Shown here: positions 11,301-21,693 of the stretch, piece by piece
Layout of the letters: every line of letters begins with the position of its first letter
Position numbering within the stretch: the first letter of the stretch is position 1
Assembly: GCA_017655985.1 (NCBI GenBank)
Contig: JACJVS010000004.1
Span: forward strand, 1,054,001 to 1,118,000
Direction of reading: 5' to 3'
Length of the DNA: 64,000 nucleotides
Source: Incumbomyces delicatus
Lineage: Eukaryota > Ascomycota > Eurotiomycetes > Chaetothyriales > Trichomeriaceae
The notes under the pieces: model-generated
What the model was told of the DNA's origin: nothing
Database searches by the model: none
What the model saw: only the letters and a program-made list of their open reading frames with translations
Translations under genes and position numbers: made by a program

Positions 11301-12840
11301 CATCTCAACTTCACAGACCAGTCTTTCGGTTGTGCCGCATTCACACGGTTGAGGGTGGTACGCCATATCGTCTTTTGGGTATCCTTCTCTAAGATACACA
11401 AAGATCGCTAGTAAGAATTGAAACGCAAAACTTGTTCCGTCAGCAATGTGGAGTTGGTAATGGGACTTAAACTTACAAGCTCGCTGATGTTACAAGCCGG
11501 TGCCCTGAAAGGTCCCCACACGTCAGAGCGATGGCAAACTTGTTGTTGCCATGCTCTGCTGCCTCTGATTGCTGCAGTTGCACGTTCCCGCCTTCGGACT
11601 CCGCCGGCATCAATGGCACTGGGATGCTGCAAACCGAGAGGATGTGTTCTAGATTCCTTCGCATAATAAAGTCGAGATCAGGATGAGGCGAGAACGATAC
11701 TTTCCGAAACTTAGTATCGCGGATTTCGTCCATTTTGAGGAATTCTGTATGAGAGATGACAAAATCTTTCCATTCAGCTTTCTTTGGCACTAATTGCAAT
11801 TTGTAGGCCTGTAGTATTTCTAGTGGATGTGATGGGGTTACCGTGAAATCATCTGGCGTCATGTCTTTGACTCGGTAGTAACCATTCGTGTCTCTCTCTT
11901 CGAACTCTCGGACTTTGCCATTTACGGAAATGGCGCTGATCAAGCAGACGGCGTTGTGATAGTCCTCACTGGCGTTCCCCGAATCACTGCGCTTAAAGCC
12001 ATTATTGACCAAGATCACACTACAACCGTTTGGTCCAAGACCATGCGAATGCTGGCTTGAGCTTTTGTTGAAGGCGTTATTGCCGTCTAGAAAGTCCAAT
12101 TCTCGTATGTGATAATAATCGGGTTGGTGGTCCAAGCCAGAGATCACCGGCACCGTTCCGACCGGAGCTGTGTTTGAATGAATACGGTGTCGAATAAAAA
12201 CGATGCCATCCGATACGTAGTGTTGGCAAGTGCGAGAAAGATGGTCGTTGCTTACAGAATATCGAGGCCATCGGTCATGGAGGAAATCAAGCTTCCACTG
12301 CCTAAACCAGAGATTCCTAAATTCTTCGGAAGGATCATCGGGTATGATGGTGACCCCATCAAACTCTTGGTCCAGTTCCATGAGTCGTTTTGCACGCTTT
12401 TGAACCCTGTACGGTTCCGGCGTGCTGCTCAGATCCACAATGAAGAACCCAGACGGACCAGTTCCCAGATAGCGGGTAATTTGCATGAGGGTGCCGTAGG
12501 CATTGGCGCTTGCAGTCGTGCCATCTTTTCCATAGGATGCGGATGCGTGCCTTGATTCCTGATCTTTGGGAAATGCGACGTACTCTTCTTCTCGAAGTTG
12601 ATATGTCGGTTCCTTTCCGTCCCGGGTGCCTTAATGATGATTCATCAGCATGTCACTGAACACCGAGTATCAGTACGGCAACTGACCAAAGACGAATTTC
12701 TTGTATTCTTCATCAGTCGGCTCTTGACACTTTATGTCAAACTTCGAGGCCATGGGCTTATCCTGCCCCCGGGACTCCGAGAAGCGAAAATGGGCCTTAG
12801 GAGATTCTCGCGGTTCGGATGTGTCGTTTTCATCCATCAT
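8331..12840 (-). CDS. Large fungal CorA-like membrane protein
   Basis: Three exons: 12840-12687, 12629-11477 and 11430-8331 (1,468 residues). Introns are 57 bp (GTCAGT donor) and 46 bp (GTAAGT donor, TTGCTGAC branch site). Phases agree at both junctions, and the second joins SAS to FFAFQFLLAIFVYLRE. The start is the first ATG of a tandem pair. N-terminal and middle parts are soluble and charged, with segments such as EDHVWIWSALQVIKDLG and YWTCHVLEYEP that recur in a fungal-specific family. Near residues 1310-1375, after a long charged helix, come two membrane helices (LFTYITVVFLPLGFGAATMS and ALSIFIAAAIVFIPTFLIVY). This arrangement matches CorA/ZntB-like divalent-cation channel proteins, though no clear GMN motif is present, so ion transport is not assured. 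The C-terminal tail is rich in Gly, Ser and Asn. Confidence 0.85.
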
Positions 12841-15419
12841 GATTATGATAATAGCAATAGCATTGAGTGTTGAAACAAAACGAAGCTAGTGTGTATCCGT
12901 AGTTCTGGGGAGTGTTTCGGAGATGACAGAAGATTTTTACCAAAGTCATAAGCCGCTGAAGTTGCATAATCATGCGCACAGTACCCTCTATGGATTTCTC
13001 CAGCCTATGTTTTATAGCAGCTGGGAGTGTTCGAGTTTCCCAATTCGGTGTCCGAAGACGACCGGTGTAGCTGCATCGCAAAACTGCAGTCTCAAGCTAT
13101 CTAATGGAGCGAACACTCCAATAGACAGGTCCCTTTCATGGGGGTCCATTTCCGGGGGTTCAAGATTCTTTAGTAGGAAATACAATCAAGGGTATCTGTA
13201 GACGAGCACCAATAGAGAGCAGCCACAAATCTCATACTGCGTGCATTTCTCCGTAGGCGCATTGACTGTCCGAAGAACGTTACCCTTTACGTAAAACAAG
13301 CGAGTGCCACGAATATTCTCCAAGCTGGAGATCAGGCTGAAGAGTATCGTCGTTTGCAAAAGCACTCCGTATGTTCAACCCTTAGCGTGTTCGGCCCTCC
13401 TCATCGCTCTGCGGTTTCTCGTCAGTAAACAGTTATCATCATATTTTGGGCAGTACCCAGGCAAACTACAGTGGAATCTCGAATTCGAGCTAATACGGAG
13501 GCGACGACGTGGTCTATAAGATGTAATATTCGAGATTTTAGCTAATCTGCTTGGGGAATCCAAAATCGCGTTCTTCCATTTTCTCTGGCTTCATTGGCCA
13601 GCTCTCTTTCACATGTTGAGCAGGGGTCGAGTTTGGCGATTCAGGCTACGAGGGTTAGCCGCGGGGGGAGCCAGAGCGGCCCCACCCTAGATCGAAAGTG
13701 GCGATGAGGCTCTTTTGCATCCCTCAGGAGGAGATATGGTCGTCGATTGTCTCCCGTTGACATCTTCTTCAATGGTGGCCGTTCTTGTTTCTGCTTTTCG
13801 CGTCGCGCGGTCTATATCCTTAGCAAGGAAACGTGAGGCAGCCAGTGGGCAACAAGTGCGCAATGGAGCGCAGAAGAGCCTATTGTAATGACCAAGGATT
13901 CTCATCCCACGATGTCATTAGATCAGTCAGGAGCGTAATTTGCGTACGTGCCGTCCCTAGTCTTTGAAGGGGTTCTCGGGACCACCGTCTACCGCAACCT
14001 TTTTATATATACAGTCCTTGTCTTTTGTTTTGCCAAGCGGTGTCGATTAGATCGTCCTTCTGTGGCGCACGCCACAATTTGTGCAGAAGATGTGCCTCCC
14101 TTATAGGGCATCCGTCAAATGCCTCCCTGACTTGTTTGGAGAAAGGCGCTTGGGCCGTGGTGCGACAAGACTTGGTCTCCCACGCTGCCTTGTCACATGC
14201 CACACAGGCCGAAAATGGGCGACCAGAAAGGCATCAGCCTTATGTTCTGTCCAATTCCCGCCGCAGCAATGAGGAGCTGCTGCTGGGTTAGGTCGAAGGT
14301 GGGGGCACTCCTTGAGGTGAAAGTGTAGTGACCAACGGGTTGGAAGTACCCATTCCGCACAGCACCGCACAGCACTTGCTACATCAGTTTGCAGGGCGCT
14401 ACAGTCGCAGGATAGGACAGAGGGACATTGAGTCAAGGGTGGCACTCTGTCGCTCTAGATTGATGCTGTCGTCCAGAACCGCGGCTTGGGAGGGGTGTCC
14501 TGCTGGGGAACAGGACGAGGATTTTCTGCACTTTGAGGTCAGCACTTGCATTACCGGCGTTTCGACGTCGCTTTTATAGCCACCGCTCCACATACCTTTG
14601 TGATATTTATATCGAATACGAGATTTGGTCAGTCGAGGAGTTGTTTTTCGTCGATAGACAATGTTAGCCAGTAAGGGGATCTCGAAGGCAGTATTTATAA
14701 GTTAAAGAAGCATGGGGTTTTGGTGGGACAGTGAGCCAACGCCTTGACTGTTGAGGACTTTATCGTTTGTAGGACAGTGTCATGATTACGATTCGACGTA
14801 GCGACCGTCAGGAGAAGCGTTGCCTTGAAACCGGCGACTCTCTCCAGCCTCCATATCGACCGGCGCTGTTTGATCTGGGCAACCCACCGAGGCTGACGCA
14901 GCAGCAAGCTTACTTACCAGTCGATCATGAAGACGCGGTTTCAGTGAAGAGGTTCCTGTTGACTCATGATCAATCAGGGCCCGGTAGATTAGGAAAGCAA
15001 GGCTTAGCAGGTAAACAAGATCCAAAGTGTCAGGCATCAAACTCAGAAAACCAAGGCATCAATGAGTACTTCGGAGTGGGGAGCCGGAGTTGGATTTCGC
15101 CAGGCCCGAGATCAACCTCGGCAAATTCGTGATCCCTCAGGACTTTGGACTTCTGTCATCTCAACTCACGTTCAGGTGAAGGGAAGAAGTTAATATTCGG
15201 CTAGCTATAGAAACGTCGACAACCAAATAGATAACCTTCCTCGTACTCAGCACCAACTAGCGCACACACACACAGTCAATATTTCTTCTGGTGATTGACG
15301 AGTTCGTTGCAACACCATAAGAAGGAGCGACTTTCCTTACCTGCCTGTCATCCATTTCACTACCTCACACACACACCCCGAGTCAATCGATAAGATCCCA
15401 AAAAAGGGCAGCAGCAGCC
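12841..15419. other. Long intergenic stretch with unresolved coding-like pieces
   Basis: No complete gene could be built. Short frames of uncertain status include 14782-15132 (+, 116 codons) and 15037-14916 (-), which starts MPDTLDLVYLL with a hydrophobic helix and runs into a perfect GTAAGTAAG donor. A minus piece around 15150-15030 reads EVDLGPGEIQLRLPTPKYS before a stop. A minus frame at 14445-14101 is Cys/His-containing. These may be fragments of one or more decayed or multi-exon genes. The 3' end of the interval holds the promoter of the ECH1-like gene and a CA-rich stretch near 15260-15375. Confidence 0.35.
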
Positions 15420-16313
15420 ATGTCGATTGACAAAGCACCGACAACGGCGCATTTCAAAATCAGCTCGCCGGCGCCGTTCGTCGTGCACATCGAGATCAAC
15501 CGGCCGGAGAAGCTCAACGCATTCTCGCCGCCGATGTGGCACGAGCTCAAGGCGCTATTCGACTTCTTCTCGCACGACGCCGAGACACGGGCGATTATGA
15601 TCTCCGGCGCCGGCGACCGGGCCTTCACAACGGGCCTCGACGTGCAAGCGGCGTCGGATCCGAACCAGTCCGCGCTAGGCTCAGTTTCGAGTCCCTCATC
15701 CTCAGATTCAGGATCAGATGCCGACCCCAGCCGCAAAGCAACGTATCTCCGGCGTCACATCCTCGAGCTGCAGGACACGGTCAGCGCAGTGGCGCGGTGC
15801 GAGAAGCCGACGATCGCGGTGCTGCACGGGTACGCGTACGGTCTGGGGATCGACCTGTCGTCGGCGTGCGACATCCGGCTGTGCAGCAGCGACCGGCGCA
15901 CGCGGTTCAGCGTCAAGGAGGTGGACATTGGGCTGGCGGCCGACGTCGGGTCGCTGTCGCGGCTGCCCAAGGTGCTGGGCGGGGTGACGTCGTGGGCGAA
16001 GGAGGTCAGCCTGACGGCGCGCGTGTTCGGCGCCGACGAGGCCCTGCGGAACGGCTTCGTGTCGCGCTGTGTCGACGGCGGGAAGCCCGAGGTGCTGGCC
16101 GAGGGCCTGGAGCTGGCGCGCCTGATCGCGGCAAAATCCCCCGTCGCCGTGCTGGGCACCAAGAATATCCTCGATGCCGCGTGGGGAAGGACCGTCGAGG
16201 ATAATCTGAATTATACCGCCGTGTGGAATGCCGCCATGTTGCAGAGCCGTGATGTGCAACGCGCCTTGTTGAGTGGCTTGAAGAAGAGGGTGCCTACGTT
16301 TGAGAAATTGTGA
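15420..16313 (+). CDS. Enoyl-CoA hydratase/isomerase, dienoyl-CoA isomerase (ECH1) type
   Basis: Intronless, 297 residues, ATG directly after a GCAGCAGCC context. Crotonase-fold landmarks are INRPEKLNAFSPPMWHEL, the oxyanion-hole segment AFTTGLDV, PTIAVLHGYAYGLGIDLSSA and FSVKEVDIGLAADVGSLSRL. The Glu and Asp in the last block correspond to the acid/base pair of delta-3,5-delta-2,4-dienoyl-CoA isomerases, which handle unsaturated fatty acids in peroxisomes or mitochondria. A Ser/Asp-rich insert follows GLDV. The C-terminus ends in EKL, at best a weak peroxisomal signal. GC content is clearly higher than in flanking DNA, which produces long false frames on the other strand. Confidence 0.87.
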   Translation: MSIDKAPTTAHFKISSPAPFVVHIEINRPEKLNAFSPPMWHELKALFDFFSHDAETRAIMISGAGDRAFTTGLDVQAASDPNQSALGSVSSPSSSDSGSDADPSRKATYLRRHILELQDTVSAVARCEKPTIAVLHGYAYGLGIDLSSACDIRLCSSDRRTRFSVKEVDIGLAADVGSLSRLPKVLGGVTSWAKEVSLTARVFGADEALRNGFVSRCVDGGKPEVLAEGLELARLIAAKSPVAVLGTKNILDAAWGRTVEDNLNYTAVWNAAMLQSRDVQRALLSGLKKRVPTFEKL

Positions 16314-16422
16314 GGAAAAGAAAGAAAGTAATGGTTGTGTATCATGTCTAGTTACTAGCTAGAGTCTAGACCGGAGACAGAGAAAGAAAGAGAGATTCTA
16401 CACTTTGTGAGCTTGGGTCCTA

Positions 16423-18309
16423 TCAGAAGCCTTTCGTTCTCCTCCCTCCTCTGGCGCTTCCAAACCTGCCTCTGACCAGGCCTGATCCTTTAGCTTTCGA
16501 GTTCTTGTTCTTGATCTTCAGGCTGCGAAAGTTCAAGTGTGACTGTGCGTTTGGATTGATCATGCCGCCGGCCGCGTGTTTGAGTTTCTTGCCCTGAATT
16601 TTGCCGGCCTTGCCTTTCGCCGTTTCGGTTTTGGCTTTTCGTCGTTTACCTTTTCTTCTTCCTCCGTCGTCTTCTTGTCCGCTTGCATCGGCGTATTCCT
16701 CGTCGTTGTCGTTGTCATTATCGTCGTCAGACAGCATCCGTTGTCGTCGTTGTGCCTCTTCCAACATCGCGTATTCATCATCATCAACGTCATCGTCAAC
16801 ATCAGCATCGTCATCGTCATCAGACTCGTCAGCAGCGACAAAGGTTGGCTGCGCAGTCGGTTTGCTGTGCATCACCGGCTGAATCTTGACTCTCTTGGTC
16901 GTGCGTTTTTGTCCTTTCTTCTTGTACGGCCTGGTGTGCTGTGGAAGGCCGCCTGCGTCGACATCGACATCGACATCGACGTCTGCACCGGCTTCAACGA
17001 GACTCGGCGGCGGCGGCATATCTACGGCAAGATTGAGCTGGCTGTCTTCAACCAAGACTCTACTACTTCTTGCATGCGACTGCGCTGGGCCTTCCAGTTC
17101 GCGAAGGGCATCGAGGTCGTCATCGTGGTCGGAGACCTGGTCATCGGGCTCCATCTCGGACGGGACTGCCGGGGTTGCTGCCGGGATCGCCAGGGTTGCA
17201 GCTGCCTGCGTCTTGAGGGCTGTAAATGTGTTGGCTGTTGACGAGCGGAAATGTCGCAAGGTCGGAGGCCCGGTGCGCGGTATAGACATAGACGACTTTG
17301 GAGCTGAATGTTCACGGCTGCTGGAGAGTGGTTGAGCGGCAGACAGCAGGCGATCTTTGAAAGAGGCCGACCGTCGGAAGTAGGGCGGAGTGGCGTCCAA
17401 GGCTGCAGTGTCCCGAGGTTCAGAATTCTGAGGTGTCTTGGCCAGGACGAGATCTCTCAGCGGCGTCTTCCGACCGGCACCCGCTCCTGTCTCCGGCGCG
17501 GCGGAGAACAAGAACCGCTGCGTGCTCGGTGTGGCAAACAGCTGACTGAGCTGAAACTTGGTGCCCTCGCTCTGTGGTGTGCGAGAGTGCTTCAGGCTTT
17601 GACTGTGGTGCAAGGCCGGACTCTTTCGGGGTGTTTGTGTGTCCGACAAGTACTTTAAGAGATCTCCCTGCTCCTTTGAGCGCGATCCGCCCCTTGGGGT
17701 CTGAATGACCTTGAGCGCTGACCGTTGTACAGGGGTGTCTTCGTAGAGCTCATCTATCGTTCGCTTTCGCGTCGAGGTCGAGGGTGTTGCCAACGATGGC
17801 TGCAAAAGGTCGAACAGGCCCAGCACCTTTCCGTCGCGATGTGGGGTTGGGCCGATCGTATGGAGCCATGGTCGGGGCGAGGAGGCAGGCTCGTCGTCAC
17901 GATCAGGGGACTGCAACTGGGACAATGCAGCTTTCTTGGGCGTCAAGTGCTGGCTTCGCTGTTGCTGCTGCTGCTGCTGGTTCTTGCGCGGAGACGAGCC
18001 ATCTCCACTGTCTTGTCTATGATGGGTCCTGCTCGCCGATCTTGTTCTGTCGCTTTTCCTTTTGCTTTTTGGGGCGCTCGCTTGATCAAGCTTGTCGTAG
18101 GGCAGTTTGCCGGCAAGCACATCCTGGACCTTGTGATACTGCTTATACTTTGCTGCTATGGAAGGATCACTCTTGATATCAGCTTGCTTGGGTTTGCGGT
18201 CGTTCTGAGCGGCAAAGATGCGCTCAAAATCTTTCAAAGCCGCACGCAGTTGGGCAGATTGGCTGTGAAGCGCTGTCTTTTTGGGCGTGTCGAGCAGCTC
18301 AGCCTCCAT
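16423..18309 (-). CDS. sld2: DNA replication initiation protein Sld2/Drc1
   Basis: Single frame of 628 residues. The N-terminal region (about residues 10-95: RAALKDFERIFAAQNDRKP, DPSIAAKYKQYHKVQDVLAG) is the conserved Sld2 domain. The middle is disordered and rich in S/TP sites with basic context (for example DTPKK, LTPKK, KTPLRD, TPRKSP), as expected of a CDK target. The C-terminal third has acidic Asp-rich runs followed by a basic tail with GGMINPNAQSHLNFRSLKIK, a signature seen in fungal Sld2. In yeast, CDK-phosphorylated Sld2 binds Dpb11 to launch the pre-initiation complex at origins. The gene is convergent with the ECH1-like gene, with 109 bp between the ends. Confidence 0.92.
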   Translation of the reverse strand: MEAELLDTPKKTALHSQSAQLRAALKDFERIFAAQNDRKPKQADIKSDPSIAAKYKQYHKVQDVLAGKLPYDKLDQASAPKSKRKSDRTRSASRTHHRQDSGDGSSPRKNQQQQQQQRSQHLTPKKAALSQLQSPDRDDEPASSPRPWLHTIGPTPHRDGKVLGLFDLLQPSLATPSTSTRKRTIDELYEDTPVQRSALKVIQTPRGGSRSKEQGDLLKYLSDTQTPRKSPALHHSQSLKHSRTPQSEGTKFQLSQLFATPSTQRFLFSAAPETGAGAGRKTPLRDLVLAKTPQNSEPRDTAALDATPPYFRRSASFKDRLLSAAQPLSSSREHSAPKSSMSIPRTGPPTLRHFRSSTANTFTALKTQAAATLAIPAATPAVPSEMEPDDQVSDHDDDLDALRELEGPAQSHARSSRVLVEDSQLNLAVDMPPPPSLVEAGADVDVDVDVDAGGLPQHTRPYKKKGQKRTTKRVKIQPVMHSKPTAQPTFVAADESDDDDDADVDDDVDDDEYAMLEEAQRRQRMLSDDDNDNDNDEEYADASGQEDDGGRRKGKRRKAKTETAKGKAGKIQGKKLKHAAGGMINPNAQSHLNFRSLKIKNKNSKAKGSGLVRGRFGSARGGRRTKGF

Positions 18310-18529
18310 GTCGGTCTATGCTGGTAGCATACTGACACAAACACAAGCCGAGAAGCGGAAAATAGGTTTCTTCAAGCCGAGTGTGGTCTGAATTACACCC
18401 ACCCACAATCACTATCATCGTTGGGATGACGCGTGACGTTGGCCACTCTACGGACGAGGCGACGAGGCAGACCGTCGACGCGTTTTGGCGTGTCAACGCT
18501 CCACTCGGCTTGAAGCTCGCTTAGTAGCG

Positions 18530-18961
18530 GCCGCGCCGCGGGTCGCCCAACTCCGTTCTCAACCCAATCTGCAAATCTGCATAGCCTGCCGTCTCTCATT
18601 CAGTCAGTCCCTGGTGGCTTGGCTCCTGAATGTTCAACATGACAAAGTGATGTGGCAAGACGGAACTGTCTACGATGGCAGCACACGGGAATCTGTGACG
18701 CGATTTGAGAGCTCTGATCACGCATTTCGAGAGTTTTACACCCGGTGTGGCGCATCAGTGCTTTATTCTTCCAAGAATGAGCCAGGACAAGTGCTTCGGG
18801 CTAAAGAGGGAGCGCTGGCCAAGTCGTGGATCAAGTGGAACACGACGAAGATCTATCACCAGCAGGAAGATGCAGTGGACGAGAAGTTGGTGGATCTCGT
18901 CAGGAAGAACTCGAGTGCATTGGCTCTCGTCAGGAAGATCTTGAGTGCATTGGATCTTTAA
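18530..18961 (+). pseudogene. GFA (glutathione-dependent formaldehyde-activating) domain remnant
   Basis: An open plus frame lacks an ATG near its 5' end but carries GFA-family traces: ICIACRLSFSQSLVAW (one CxxC), VTRFESSDHAFREFYTRCGA and EGALAKSWIKWNTTKIY. GFA domains bind two zinc ions through CxC, CxxC and CxxC groups. Here the N-terminal Cys group is absent and the last pair has only one Cys (YTRC instead of CxxC). A few residues also seem missing between EPGQ and LRAKEGAL. The last codons contain a near-duplicate (LVRKNSSALAL / LVRKILSALDL). I read this as a decayed copy, although an expressed divergent short protein is possible. It starts just upstream of Sld2 on the opposite strand. 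Confidence 0.5.
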
Positions 18962-19383
18962 TTAGTAACAGAGATGGATAGTTTCAGTCGCCGTGTCGTC
19001 AAACGTGTTTACATCTCTGTGGCTCGAGATGTAAGAGGTTGCAGACTTGCAAACATTGGAGGCACCACCAAGTACCCACGTACCCTGAGCTGCTTATGAA
19101 CAGGCACACTTAATAGGTCAACTTAAGGCTAGAATGCGGGGTCTGCAGGTGAACGCGCTAGCCGCTGAGTTGCACGGTCACGGTCTGTCCCGAGCCCAAA
19201 ACTTATGAGCGGCGACTACTGACCCACCCGCTTTCACCAATCCATTTGGCAACTCTGCCTTGCTTGCACTTGAAACAAAGTCGCTGCACCGCATCAACAT
19301 GCGACTTCGATGCTTGCTTGTCCCAATCCCAGACGGCTGTCCTTCTTAACCGACCAGCACCTGGCCTCGACATATTTACAGCC
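18962..19383. other. Intergenic, no gene seen
   Basis: About 420 bp with no supported frame. It contains the upstream region of the DUF7924-type gene. Confidence 0.5.
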
Positions 19384-21232
19384 ATGGCCTGCCTTTCAAA
19401 TTGCGAAGAGCAGCGATACTCATCCACGCCCGGTAACTCGGCAAGGACCAGGACCAGGACCAGGAAGCGACGACGTCTGCTCCCGTCACCATCGACCAGT
19501 GACCTTACACAACAAGAGGTAAGCATGTGTGGAAGTCATGCCAGATCAGCTCTGACTTTGGCAGAACGGCCTACGGTTAAACGCACGCATTGAAGAGACA
19601 GCTACAAGCCCCCAATCAGATCCTGACCGTCCAGTACCCTCCTGGGATACAGAGATCGTCCTAACTGTATCAGCCACTCAAGGACGGAAAAGAAGAAGAT
19701 CGCTGGAGGCAGAAGATCTGCGTGAGCACCACAAGAGGAGCCAGATCAGGAGGAACTCAGCCGCGGTATCAACGGAGGCACACCCAACACTTTGCCCGCT
19801 TGGAACTTGTTTGCTAGAAGCAAAGCACGAAGAAGCCGTGGCGCAGCAAGAGGAAGAAGAAGAAGAAGAAGATAGAAATTGCCTTGGCGAAGCCAACGAG
19901 AGCGTATCGACAGAAGAGCCTGTGGCATATTGGGCCAAATTTGGGACCTGGCCAGAGCACTTTGCAACAATGAATCCGCCTCCTAGTAATCCTTCCAACA
20001 AGAAACGTCCATCCTGTTCCAGCTATACGGCAAGATTCAATAATGGCGAGGTTCCCGAAGCATACTCCCCCGCATACGAAATGCTCCTGGTCAAACATGG
20101 GATGATCATGGATGAATTCGCCGGCGATTCATACGCAACGCAGGCCAGCAAGGCTCAATGCACTCAACTGCTGAAGGCCATCCATCCCGAGCCAGACCAC
20201 ACAGCCTTTCCATTATCGCAGTTCCCATTGATGTGGCGGCGTGCGCGGAATCGCAACGAATCCCGCATATACCGAGACCTCACCCCACTTCTGGTCCCCT
20301 CTCCCGAATTACTCTACATATCCGGTCGAAACGAACTCGAGCATCTTGTCGAAGAGATCTGTGGGGAATGGACTAAACCTAGTACTCTGGGTGGACCTAA
20401 ACCTCGACCCGATTTCGCCGTTGGGCTTGCTTCGTCCGCATTCACCGAGAAAGAATTCGCAAAGCTAGAGAATTACACTTCACCGGATCGAGCTACGGCA
20501 TTTACCAGTAACCTCTATTTCCCTTTTTTGATGTGCGAGGTCAAATGCACAGACCAGGGCATCAATCGTGCAGATCGCCAGAACATGCATAGCAGCAGTA
20601 TGGCTGTAAATGCCATCTTGCAACTGTACGCTGCCCTTGGTCAGGCGAAGATGGACACCTTGAGTGGGGAAATACTCGTGTATTCCATTTCGCACGATAA
20701 CGAAAGGGTGAAGTTGTATGGTCACTACGCGATCATCGAAGCCGCCAAACCAATATTCTACCGCTATCCTATTGAGTCATTCGTGTTTAACGTCAGAGCG
20801 AACCTGGCAACGAAGACAGTACACGACTTTGTGCGAGAGCTGTACCACAAGATCTATCCAGAACACCTCAAGCGAATCCAGGGGATTTTGGCGCTCATGG
20901 ATGATCCCCAGACATCATCAATTGCGCCTAGCAGCAGCGTGGCTGAGAGTGATACCCAAGGTCAAGACTCTAGTATTGTGTCTCCCCAGGTAGTGGAAAG
21001 CTTTCCCAAGCCGGCCATTCCTGCAAACAAGAAGCAGAAGAGTGAGATTGCCCTCTTACGAGATCAGCTAGCAGAGCAGAGACAAAGCGCAGAGCGGCAC
21101 GCAGAGCAGATGACCATACTGCTGGAGCAGCAACGCCAAGACACAGAGCGGGAACGCAAAAGAGCAGACGCGTACCAGACAAGGCTGATGAATTTTCTCG
21201 AACGCCAGGGCGAGCGATCCAACATCACATGA
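19384..21232 (+). CDS. DUF7924-type fungal protein with PD-(D/E)XK-like core
   Basis: Two exons, 19384-19518 and 19565-21232 (600 residues), joined by a 46-bp intron (GTAAGC donor, TTTGGCAG acceptor, phase 0). The N-terminus is basic and low-complexity, with a run of Glu near residue 145. The folded core includes FTSNLYFPFLMCEVKC, RADRQNMHSSSMAVNAILQL, GEILVYSISHDNERVKLYGH and FYRYPIESFVF, the pattern of a widespread fungal family I know as DUF7924. Asp328 in RPDFAVG and Glu370-x-Lys372 in CEVKC are spaced like the PD-(D/E)XK nuclease signature. Nuclease activity is an inference, not established. The C-terminus (about residues 540-595) is a charged coiled coil. Such genes are typically multicopy and variable in fungi. 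Confidence 0.82.
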
Positions 21233-21693
21233 AACGTGAACAGCTTGACCGCCTCCCGCAGGATACGTACAATATATGTACTGTGAAGGTGTAAAAGATG
21301 CATTGGCTGGTATCAAGATAAATACCTAGGTAGACAAAACGCAGCTACTATACCCCGCTGCAATCGTGCCCAGGTGCTTTCCACAGCTCCTAGGCCCCTA
21401 GGTACTTCGTAGTTTTCACGGCTCGTTTTGTTGCCCCATTGACACGGGCAAGCCTCCTCCGCAAAGCGTCTAAGCGTCTTTTCGTCCTCGGGCGGCCCCG
21501 ACCTCTGTAAATTATGTATATATTTTAGCATCTCCGTGTCTATCTTTCGTCATGTTCGTTACAATTACAACGCTTCCAATCGCCGTGCCAATCCACCCAC
21601 CCTATTGCCCTCCTACCGACTTCGCGTTGCAGGGATTGCACCATCCATGCCGCTAAAGGAAATATCTCGTCCGTTGTGGCCCTTTTCCCGGCC
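21233..21693. other. Intergenic between convergent genes
   Basis: Contains the 3' ends of the DUF7924-type and Boi-like genes. Nothing else is seen. Confidence 0.5.

Noticed and set aside
15536..16259. Long frames on both strands overlapping the ECH1-like gene
   Set aside because: They are Arg/Ala/Gly-rich by-products of the high GC content; only the frame with crotonase motifs is supported.
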